Origin: Ignavibacteriaceae bacterium
GTDB lineage: Bacteria; Bacteroidota; Ignavibacteria; Ignavibacteriales; Ignavibacteriaceae
Assembly: GCA_023229425.1 (NCBI GenBank)
Contig: JALNZG010000016.1
Span: forward strand, 1 to 42,199
Length of the DNA: 42,199 nucleotides
Reading direction: 5' to 3'
In this document: positions 1-6,626 of the stretch, one piece after another
Layout of the letters: each line of letters opens with the position of its first letter
Numbering within the stretch: position 1 is the stretch's first letter
Translations under genes and position numbers: made by a program
Notes under the pieces: generated by a model
The model's input: only the letters and a program-made list of their open reading frames with translations
The model's database searches: none
What the model was told of the DNA's origin: nothing

Positions 1-35
1 AAGAACGACTTCTCAAGATTCGTTTGAGTCTCCAT
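1..35 (-). CDS. Start of an unidentified gene, cut by the window edge
   Basis: On the minus strand an ATG at 35-33 opens a frame reading METQTNLEKSF before the window ends. An AAAGGAG ribosome-binding site lies about seven bases upstream of the ATG, which is why I believe this start. Eleven residues are too few to assign a family. It lies downstream of the attC-like site and could belong to the next gene cassette, but that is inference. Confidence 0.5.
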   Translation of the reverse strand, partial: METQTNLEKSF

Positions 36-203
36 TTTTATATCTCCTTTATTGGTTTTCTAATAGTTCCAAATTGGAAATCTAAAAATAACTACTTCCT
101 ATATTTTAAACATACGTACTTGTGCCTGAGCTGAAACCCAGAACAACAATGCCACATTATTAAATAATTTTTTAATTAGAATAAACTTTCATTTACAAAC
201 TAC
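36..203. other. Non-coding stretch in front of the edge gene
   Basis: No open frame worth reporting. It holds a perfect 13-base palindrome, TTCCAAATTGGAA, at 67-79, about 30 bases upstream of the minus-strand ATG at 35. That placement would suit an operator for the truncated gene. The remainder is AT-rich and shows no clear promoter. Confidence 0.4.
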
Positions 204-295
204 GCTAAACAACAAAGCCGAAACGGAATTACAATCTTTTAATTTGCACAAATGCCGATTGCGAAAACGCTTTCGGCTTGAGGCACTTGTTAGTC
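204..295 (-). other. Integron attC-like recombination site (imperfect)
   Basis: Read on the minus strand, the DNA right after the stop of the 193-residue gene is GACTAAC, a 7-base spacer, then TCAAGCC. This is the order and spacing of the R'' and L'' boxes of known attC sites, for example the aadA cassette. The distal side has CGGCTTT and GTTTAGC (minus strand, ending at 204), resembling L' and R'. The arms AAGCCGAAA (215-223) and TTTCGGCTT (271-279) are exact complements, and an inner hairpin spans 254-277. Against it, both outer boxes deviate by one base from the RYYYAAC/GTTRRRY consensus, the distal spacer is short, and no integrase is in the window. Confidence 0.35.
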
Positions 296-298
296 ATT

Positions 299-880
299 TT
301 ACGATAAATTACTTCTTAGCTTTTCTAAACTTGATTTAATTCTACTTTGTGAATCCTCAAAATCAATAAATATTATTGAATAAGAATTTACTGCAATAAG
401 TTCAATTAGATTTATAGCTGCTAAACAAGCTGATTTTATTTTCTTTATTTCAACTGAAGTTACTTGAGGGATAAAATGAACAAAATTATTTCTTATTTCA
501 TAAGCAAGCCAATCAATCTTTTCTCTTTGTTCTTTTGTTAGTTTGATAATATTTTTTTTTGTTTTTCCATTAGTAAAAGTGTTGTACGGTGTATTTAGTG
601 TTTTATTCAATGCTTTATCAAAATTTATCAATTCACGTTTTCCGCTTTTTTCATTTATGGAACTAACTCTTTCATAATTGCCCTTATGTAAATATGAAAC
701 ACAAAAAGAATAAAGTGAATGATGAATTGTGATTGAAATCCATTTCCATTTAGTGTTACCAGTTCGATTTAATAAGAAACACGCGGTTTCTAAAGAATCT
801 ATCGCATTTTCAGTATGGTCGAAATATGCGAAATCACCTTTACTATTGATTGCTGTAAAATTCAACACTTGTCCATTCAT
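299..880 (-). CDS. HEPN-like protein of unknown function
   Basis: A 193-residue soluble protein. It has the pattern N-A-x-D-S-L near residue 26, KWKW at 44-47 followed by a helix with HHSLYSF, and RNNFVHF at 130-136. The last gives R130-x4-H135, the R-x4-6-H signature of HEPN nucleases. It resembles a recurring family of uncharacterised proteins with an RN-x-F-x-HF motif that I associate with mobile cassettes; this is from memory and unsearched. The ATG follows the stop of the upstream J-domain gene by three bases with no separate Shine-Dalgarno site, so translation is probably coupled. The stop codon abuts the attC-like site. A nuclease or toxin activity is only an inference from the motif. 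Confidence 0.6.
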   Translation of the reverse strand: MNGQVLNFTAINSKGDFAYFDHTENAIDSLETACFLLNRTGNTKWKWISITIHHSLYSFCVSYLHKGNYERVSSINEKSGKRELINFDKALNKTLNTPYNTFTNGKTKKNIIKLTKEQREKIDWLAYEIRNNFVHFIPQVTSVEIKKIKSACLAAINLIELIAVNSYSIIFIDFEDSQSRIKSSLEKLRSNLS

Positions 881-883
881 AAA

Positions 884-1567
884 CTAAAAACTATACTTTT
901 TTCTAAAATAATTGTAAGCTTCATTTAATTCCTTAGTTTTCTTTTCAGCAATACGCTTGAATTCATCACCAAGATGCTCAACTTTATCTGGATGATATTT
1001 CTGAATTTCATCGCGATAGTTCTTTTTAATTTCTTCAACAGTTGGGTACTTTGAAAGTTTTAAAATATTCGAATAGAATTCTTCGGTATTGTTAAAAACA
1101 AATTCTTCTGCAATGTTTTTTCGTTCTTCCTTATCATTGATTTTACTTTTCCCTTCATAGGAAGATGGTTCCTTAAATTCTTCATTAACTGGAATAACCT
1201 CGTTTGACTTTTTTATAGCAATGATAACAAGAAATAATAAACCCAGCCGAAGAATTAAAGCAAGAGGGCTAAAAAACGGGGAAGAAAATATTAGAAGTGT
1301 ATCTATAATCAGTGCGATAATTATTACCCATAAAAATAGATAACGTTTATTTAATGTAGCGATTGAGCTTCCAACAAAAATAACTGCTTCAATAACAGAA
1401 AAAGAAACAGCTTGTGCAGAAATTTGCTCAGTAGTTCCAAAAATCATTGTGATAATAAAGGAATAGGAAGCCCAAGCAATGATTCCGTAACAAGCAATTT
1501 TTATACTATCAGGATTTTTTTGATAGTTTGTCATTTGTGTCATTCTTCTTTTTATCATCAAGTACAT
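884..1567 (-). CDS. Membrane-anchored J-domain protein
   Basis: About 227 residues from the longest frame. The first two thirds contain four hydrophobic segments (roughly residues 24-44, 50-72, 75-97 and 100-118). After a charged linker comes a C-terminal J domain, about 164-227, with the catalytic HPD tripeptide at 192-194. Such domains stimulate the ATPase of a DnaK-type Hsp70, so this protein would recruit Hsp70 to the inner membrane; the client is unknown. The true start is uncertain: ATGs at 1543 or 1534 lie behind AAGAAG and look better than the one at 1567, which has no ribosome-binding site. The gene overlaps the end of the upstream small membrane gene and ends three bases before the HEPN-like gene. 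Confidence 0.75.
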   Translation of the reverse strand: MYLMIKRRMTQMTNYQKNPDSIKIACYGIIAWASYSFIITMIFGTTEQISAQAVSFSVIEAVIFVGSSIATLNKRYLFLWVIIIALIIDTLLIFSSPFFSPLALILRLGLLFLVIIAIKKSNEVIPVNEEFKEPSSYEGKSKINDKEERKNIAEEFVFNNTEEFYSNILKLSKYPTVEEIKKNYRDEIQKYHPDKVEHLGDEFKRIAEKKTKELNEAYNYFRKKYSF

Positions 1568-1805
1568 TAGCTATTGTAAACATTAAAAGAAGATATATCA
1601 TATGTCCGCCCGGTTGAGACGAATAAGTTTTTGAACTTGATTGAATTGCAATACTAATAAGCATAATGATAAAAGTAACTGCAATTGCTATAACCCATCT
1701 CATTTTTTGAATATTCGCCGGAACAGTCTCCTTCCAAAGCGAATAACGAATGCCATAAACAATGGCGGTAACAATTACAACAATAATTAGATTTGCTATG
1801 AACAT
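1509..1805 (-). CDS. Small three-helix membrane protein, unknown function
   Basis: A 98-residue protein with three predicted membrane helices (about residues 2-19, 36-55 and 68-82) and a short, very charged C-terminal tail containing DDKKKND. No family recognised. The start is well supported: AAAGGAG sits eight bases upstream of the ATG. Its 3' end overlaps the next gene, so the three minus-strand genes at 299-1805 form one translationally linked set. Just upstream of its leader the minus strand reads GTTAGCC, close to the core half-site expected at the head of an integron cassette, but no full attC precedes it. Confidence 0.6.
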   Translation of the reverse strand: MFIANLIIVVIVTAIVYGIRYSLWKETVPANIQKMRWVIAIAVTFIIMLISIAIQSSSKTYSSQPGGHMIYLLLMFTIANVLDDKKKNDTNDKLSKKS

Positions 1806-2205
1806 AATTACTCCTTTTGATTTGATGGCTAACTATTAATTTACCCGAACGGGTTTACTTATTCTGGCATACATTCCTGCGCGGCGCTGCATTCATGTAT
1901 TCCAATTGTTTTATTCTTCATTCTAACAAACCATCAAACTCATGCTTTGTTAAAAAACATTTAACTGGTTTTAAATAAAATTCTTTTGTTGTTTTTTTCT
2001 TTGCGGGTAATAAAAGGGGAGAGGGTAACGTATCATTTACCCCATTCGGTAATGTTTTTCTATGTAAAACTAATGAAGAAATAAAGGTGCCTCATCTCTC
2101 AATAATTATTATGGACAAACCTAAACATATTATTGGCAATTTTCAAACATTTCAAAAAAATATTTTCATTTTCCATGCAAGGAAGTTTTTTTAAAGTTAT
2201 AGAAA
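1806..2205. other. 400-base gap with GC-rich patches, no gene
   Basis: I see no convincing open frame. The stretch holds a small hairpin ACCCG-AA-CGGGT at 1843-1854 and a GC-rich patch, CTGCGCGGCGCTGC, at 1877-1890, which stands out in AT-rich surroundings. This gap separates the accessory-looking genes on the left from housekeeping-type genes on the right and is a possible boundary of an inserted segment. No clear intrinsic terminator for the aldehyde dehydrogenase gene is visible. Confidence 0.4.
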
Positions 2206-3777
2206 CTACACTTTAAACTCTTTAATAATCTTCATTATCTGCTCTTCGCTTATTCCTGCGCCGTATTCAGTTTGTTTTGTTTTCTTCTGAGCATCGTAAT
2301 TTTTATTAATAACCGGATTTCCTGCCCCCGCTTTTAACCGCTCTTCAATTTCTTGCAGAAAACTTCCCCCCTTGTTAGTAAATGAAGATGAAGTTTTTCC
2401 ACTGTTGAACTGTCCGCCTGCATGGTTGATAGGATTTGTTTCGAACGCAAGATATTTTACGTTCATCAGATGTTTAGCCGAAACATTTTCTGAAATGATC
2501 GAGCCGCCCCAGGTTCCCGGTCCAAGTGTAAAGGAAGGAAGGAGAGAAGTAGTAAATCCAACCGCGCCAAGAGAAGCAACAGTGTTTACCAATATTCTAA
2601 ATGCCGGTTTCTCTAATGCAAACTTCATAATAATATCATTGTCGTTGCTGTGGATCGCCATCGTATGCCCGACTCCACCAAACTGCAAAAGTTCAATACA
2701 TTTATGGCAGCCTTCAAGCCAACCGTCAACAGTGTAGAAAGCTAAAATTGGAGAAAGTTTTTCATACGAAAGTGGTTCTTGTTTCCCTACGGTTGTGCAT
2801 TCAGCAACTAAAACTTTTGTTGAATCGGGAACAGAAAATCCTGCATGATTTGCAATCCACGGTGCCGGTTTTCCAACTATATCGGGATTAATTCTCCCAT
2901 CTTTTAATATTGCTTTACCGAGTTTTATTTTTTCTTCTTCATTTACAAAGTAGCATCCTTGCCGTCTTGCTTCTTCAACAACTTTGTCTTTTAAAGGTCT
3001 GTCAACAATCATCGCTTGCTCGGATGAACAGAGTGTTCCGTTATCAAAAGTAGTTCCGTAAACAATATCGGCAACTGCTTTTTTATAATTTGCAGTCCGC
3101 TCAATAAATGCGGGAACATTTCCGGAGCCAACTCCATAAGCCGGTGTTCCGGAACTGTAAGCAGCTTTTACCATCGGACTACTTCCGGTTGCGAGAATAA
3201 CAGCAATATTTTTATCGTGCATCAATGCGTCCGTTCCTTCAAGCGTTGGAGCCGATAAACATTGGATCAATCCTTTCGGCGCTCCGGCTCTAACGGCGGC
3301 ATCGGACAGAATGCGTAATGCTTCGGCGGTGCAATTCACTGTACGCGGATGTGGACTTGCGACAATTCCGTTTCTGCATTTTAAAGAAATTATTGCTTTG
3401 AACATTGCTGTTGATGTCGGATTTGTTGAAGGAATAAGCGCGGCAACTACTCCCATCGGTTCGGCTATTTTTAAAACTTTTCCTTTGTGAAGGTTTTCTA
3501 TCACCCCAACTGTTTTTAGATCTTTGATCGAATCATAAACATTCTTTGTGGCGAATTGATTTTTTATAATTTTGTCTTGAACTTTACCAAAACCACTTTC
3601 GTCGCAAGCCATTTTAGCAAGCTTTTCGGCGTTCTGGTAGCCGGCATCAGCCATTGCTTTTACAATTTTATCAACTTGTTCTTGACTGTAATTTTTAAAT
3701 TCAAGCTGCGCTTCTTTTGCTTTGCGGGCTAAATCGCGCGCTTCTTGTATTGACTGAAGATCTTTTTCCAACTGCAT
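2206..3777 (-). CDS. CoA-acylating aldehyde dehydrogenase (acetaldehyde dehydrogenase type)
   Basis: A 523-residue NAD-dependent enzyme of the aldehyde dehydrogenase superfamily, of the kind that converts acetaldehyde, or a similar short aldehyde, plus CoA and NAD+ to acyl-CoA. The nucleophile is Cys250 in DNGTLCSSEQ, which matches AdhE N-terminal and related acylating enzymes. The cofactor-binding part includes PSTNPTST near 116 and ATGSS near 196-200. The C-terminus carries a 40-50 residue tail beyond the core. GAGGAAACA lies directly upstream of the ATG. No alcohol dehydrogenase, shell protein or other ethanolamine/propanediol gene is adjacent, so the physiological aldehyde cannot be read from context. 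Sulfoacetaldehyde dehydrogenase is an alternative within the same subfamily. Confidence 0.85.
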   Translation of the reverse strand: MQLEKDLQSIQEARDLARKAKEAQLEFKNYSQEQVDKIVKAMADAGYQNAEKLAKMACDESGFGKVQDKIIKNQFATKNVYDSIKDLKTVGVIENLHKGKVLKIAEPMGVVAALIPSTNPTSTAMFKAIISLKCRNGIVASPHPRTVNCTAEALRILSDAAVRAGAPKGLIQCLSAPTLEGTDALMHDKNIAVILATGSSPMVKAAYSSGTPAYGVGSGNVPAFIERTANYKKAVADIVYGTTFDNGTLCSSEQAMIVDRPLKDKVVEEARRQGCYFVNEEEKIKLGKAILKDGRINPDIVGKPAPWIANHAGFSVPDSTKVLVAECTTVGKQEPLSYEKLSPILAFYTVDGWLEGCHKCIELLQFGGVGHTMAIHSNDNDIIMKFALEKPAFRILVNTVASLGAVGFTTSLLPSFTLGPGTWGGSIISENVSAKHLMNVKYLAFETNPINHAGGQFNSGKTSSSFTNKGGSFLQEIEERLKAGAGNPVINKNYDAQKKTKQTEYGAGISEEQIMKIIKEFKV

Positions 3778-3836
3778 TGTTTCCTCAAAAAGTTGATGTA
3801 AATATAGAAAGAAGTAGAAAGAGTTTCAATCTGAAA

Positions 3837-4586
3837 TTACTTGAACAGCTCTTTTAATTTTTGATAACCGGTTTTACTTACGGGAAGCTTTTTGCCGTTG
3901 TGAAGGGTTACCCGGTAAGATTCTTTTTCCAATAGATCAATTTGCTTGATTGCTTTTGAAGCAACAATGAATGAACGATGAACTCTTACAAAATCTGTTT
4001 GATCCAAATGCTCTTCAAAATACTTCATTGTTTTTTGTTTTAAATATTTTGTATTGCCGGTGTGAACAAAAACATAATCGTCTTGAGCTTCAATTATTTC
4101 AACTTCTTCCAAAGGAATAACATGAATTTTTGTTCCGTCTTTAATTAAAATTTTGTCGAGTTTTTCGTCAGTGTTTTTTGTAGAGAGCAGAACGTTGTAG
4201 GAAACATCACGCTGTTTTTCGTTTGTTAATTTCTCTAAAGTTTTTGTTACCGCACTTCTGAAGCGTTCAATGGAGAACGGTTTTAAAAGATAATCAACCG
4301 CGTTAAGCTCAAAAGCTTTAATTGCATATTGATCATACGCCGTGGTGAAAATAATTTCCGGCGGATTTTCGAGGAGTTCGAGCATCTCAAATCCGCTGAG
4401 TTTCGGCATTTGAATATCAAGGAAAATAAAATCCGGTTTTTTCTCTTGAATTACTTTTATTCCTTCGAAACCGTTTTCGCATTCGGCGATCACTTCTACT
4501 TCGGGGAAATCCTCAAGATATTTTTTCACTAATTGACGGGCTAATTGCTCGTCGTCTATAATTATAACGCAGTATTTATGCTTCAT
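3837..4586 (-). CDS. LytTR-family response regulator
   Basis: A 249-residue two-domain regulator. The receiver domain (about 3-120) has the acidic pair D11-D12, the phosphoacceptor D57 in FLDIQMP, and the conserved lysine in LLKPF. The C-terminal LytTR DNA-binding domain occupies about 145-249 and includes the typical FVRVHRSFIV stretch. It acts as the output of the LytS-type kinase encoded immediately upstream: the two genes overlap by 11 bases, and the ATG here lies inside the last codons of the kinase gene. The target genes are unknown. The linked LiaF-like gene suggests a cell-envelope signal. Confidence 0.93.
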   Translation of the reverse strand: MKHKYCVIIIDDEQLARQLVKKYLEDFPEVEVIAECENGFEGIKVIQEKKPDFIFLDIQMPKLSGFEMLELLENPPEIIFTTAYDQYAIKAFELNAVDYLLKPFSIERFRSAVTKTLEKLTNEKQRDVSYNVLLSTKNTDEKLDKILIKDGTKIHVIPLEEVEIIEAQDDYVFVHTGNTKYLKQKTMKYFEEHLDQTDFVRVHRSFIVASKAIKQIDLLEKESYRVTLHNGKKLPVSKTGYQKLKELFK

Positions 4587-5622
4587 TTAGTAGTACATTT
4601 TCTTTTAGTGGGAAAAGAAGAATAACACGAAAAATATTTTTTTCTTTTTCAATTTTAATTAAGTCGTCTTGTTTGTAAAGAATTTGCAACCGCTTGTTAA
4701 TATTGGTTAACCCAATTCCTTCTCCTTTATGCTTTTCGCCAAATGTATCGAAATTATTTTCCATAGTAATTTTTATGTAGCCGGAAATCATTTCCGCGGT
4801 GAACAAAATAGTGACCTTTTCAATCGCTTCATAAACGCCGTATTTAATAGCGTTTTCAAAAAGCGGCTGTAAGATCATCGAAGGAATTTCTTCTTTTAAA
4901 AGTTGTTCATCAACTTTTTCTTCAAATGTAAATTTATCACCAAATCTTATTTTTTCAATGTCCACATACATCCGGCAGTTTTTTAGTTCATCTTCAAGTA
5001 GAGAGTATGGTTTTGTGTTCGTCAATGTCAAGCGCATAAAATCGGCAAGTTTAATCGTCATACTCGAGGCTTTTTCAGAAGAAATGTGTGTTAAAGCCGC
5101 TATTGAATTCAGCGAATTAAAAATGAAATGGGGATTGATCTGGAATTTCAAATTTTTCAGTTCGGTTTCTGTTATAAGATTTTTCAGAGCCGCTTCATTT
5201 TCAACTTTCTCTTTATAATTGTCGTAATACATAAATAAATAGTTGAATGCGGTGATCAGAAAATAAATTGTCATTCCGATAACAAGACGAATTACAATTG
5301 ACTCGTTAAAAAATGTCTGGTAATAATTGTTCGGGATCAGCCAGAACAATAATATTTTACTGATGCTTAACCAGAGGGCAGAAACAAGCAAAGCCGCAAA
5401 AAAATGTGTCAAAAGAAAACGGGGAAGATTGTTCCGCTGGAATTCTACAAACCGGGCTTGGAATTTGAAACTTAACGTAAAAGCGGTATAGATCGTCACC
5501 GAGATGAAAGCGTCAAGCACACTCCAACTATCGTTTAATCCAAATCCTCTAAATAATATCAGCAAAGAAGCCGCAAAAGTAAAAGACCAAACAGCTATAC
5601 CGCTAAAAATTTTTTTTCTCAT
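4576..5622 (-). CDS. LytS/YehU-type sensor histidine kinase
   Basis: A 348-residue inner-membrane kinase with four hydrophobic segments in the first 130 residues. A short coiled region is followed by the His_kinase (PF06580) motif NPHFIFNSLNSI with the phosphoacceptor His165, then an ATP-binding domain with an N-box (LFENAIKYG) and a GEGIGL glycine motif. Kinases of this family phosphorylate LytTR regulators, and the partner gene overlaps its 3' end. Its ATG follows the stop of the LiaF-like gene by four bases and has no clear Shine-Dalgarno site, so translational coupling is likely. No extracytoplasmic sensing domain is visible, so the membrane helices or the LiaF-like partner may sense the signal. 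Confidence 0.92.
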   Translation of the reverse strand: MRKKIFSGIAVWSFTFAASLLILFRGFGLNDSWSVLDAFISVTIYTAFTLSFKFQARFVEFQRNNLPRFLLTHFFAALLVSALWLSISKILLFWLIPNNYYQTFFNESIVIRLVIGMTIYFLITAFNYLFMYYDNYKEKVENEAALKNLITETELKNLKFQINPHFIFNSLNSIAALTHISSEKASSMTIKLADFMRLTLTNTKPYSLLEDELKNCRMYVDIEKIRFGDKFTFEEKVDEQLLKEEIPSMILQPLFENAIKYGVYEAIEKVTILFTAEMISGYIKITMENNFDTFGEKHKGEGIGLTNINKRLQILYKQDDLIKIEKEKNIFRVILLFPLKENVLLNEA

Positions 5623-5626
5623 TACA

Positions 5627-6340
5627 TTAAACTAATTTTAGCTCGCCGCCGCCGAAAATAACAATTCCTTTAATTCTTAAAACTCTATCTTTCTCAACAA
5701 CCATCATTGGGTCCCGTTTGCCTTTAGTTCCAAAACCGCCGAAGATTGGAAAGACATCTACTATAACATTCCATTCTTTTGGAATTATGATAGTTGTTCC
5801 GCCAAAAATAGCAATAACATCAATGATATTTTCACCTGCGGCTAATTTGCAGTTTGATAAATTTATTTCACTTCCTCCAAATATGGAGGTGATATTTCCT
5901 CCTTGAAATGCTTCCGAGTTAACAAATTTGGAACTGCCTCCAAAAATTGAAACCACGTCAAGTTTACTATCCCACACTTCTTCTGCCGGAGTCATTTCTG
6001 ATTTCACATAACTTGATGTATTTCTGTTATGTTTAACTAAAATCATAAACCCTAATCCAATAAGAATTATAGGGAGTATGAAATCACCGAAATCAACATT
6101 GTAATAATGAGAAAGATGTAGAGCGCTTCCGACAGCTATTAATACTATTCCAAACCACTTTTTTGATGAATTGAGAAAGCTGAGTATCCCGACAAATATT
6201 AAGATTGAAGGGAAAGAAAAAAGTATTCTCCCAATATCAAAGTTAATGAAATCAAAATTTCCGAGTAAAAAAAGTGCCCCTGCCGCAATTAAGATCCCAC
6301 CTAAGAAAATTCTGCCGTTTGATTGATTTTTTTCTAACAT
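5627..6340 (-). CDS. LiaF-like membrane protein (LiaI/LiaF-like helices plus IFGG repeats)
   Basis: A 237-residue protein with four closely spaced membrane helices in the first 100 residues and a C-terminal region with five IFGG repeats (SIFGG twice, AIFGG, PIFGG, VIFGG). Those repeats are typical of the LiaF-like, cell-wall-active-antibiotics-response fold, a beta-helix-like domain. I chose the ATG at 6340 rather than the upstream TTG because GAGG precedes it at the right distance. It heads a three-gene operon with the LytS-type kinase and LytTR regulator. In Firmicutes, LiaF holds the LiaS kinase inactive; a comparable inhibitory role here is inference from gene order. Confidence 0.85.
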   Translation of the reverse strand: MLEKNQSNGRIFLGGILIAAGALFLLGNFDFINFDIGRILFSFPSILIFVGILSFLNSSKKWFGIVLIAVGSALHLSHYYNVDFGDFILPIILIGLGFMILVKHNRNTSSYVKSEMTPAEEVWDSKLDVVSIFGGSSKFVNSEAFQGGNITSIFGGSEINLSNCKLAAGENIIDVIAIFGGTTIIIPKEWNVIVDVFPIFGGFGTKGKRDPMMVVEKDRVLRIKGIVIFGGGELKLV

Positions 6341-6508
6341 TTTTGTCCTCAATTTGTTTTTTTCGACCGAAACCTAAGAATAATTTTTGTTTCAAATAAA
6401 GGAAAATCGGTGAACAGCGGAAATACATCGGTGAATAGAGGGGAACTAAAATTTATTTAAAAAGCAAGCAGAAAAAAAAATATTTTTTAAAGTGAATTTT
6501 TGCTTTGC

Positions 6509-6605
6509 ACATACATAAAATATTTTTAGTTTGGTGGCAGAATTTCTTACAAAAAAAATCTAATAAAAACCGCAAAAAATTGAAAATTACATACACAAAA
6601 TATTT
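6509..6605 (+). promoter_or_regulatory. Two near-identical 17-base repeats upstream of nrdJ
   Basis: ACATACATAAAATATTT at 6509-6525 and ACATACACAAAATATTT at 6589-6605 differ at one base and start 80 bases apart, in the 286-base gap before nrdJ. They may be binding sites for a regulator of the reductase. They are not the palindromic boxes, spaced about three helical turns apart, expected for NrdR. I see no cobalamin riboswitch B12-box. The rest of the gap is AT-rich without a clear promoter. Confidence 0.35.
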
Positions 6606-6626
6606 AACCGCTAAAGAAGGAGTTGT

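Noticed and set aside
1826..1832. Second integron core site (GTTAGCC on the minus strand) ahead of the small membrane gene
   Set aside because: Only one half-site is visible; the DNA upstream does not fold like an attC.
2372..2737. 121-codon plus-strand frame inside the aldehyde dehydrogenase gene
   Set aside because: Antisense shadow without a ribosome-binding site or protein-like features.
6341..6626. Cobalamin riboswitch before nrdJ
   Set aside because: No B12-box or matching stem pattern could be found by eye in the 286-base gap.
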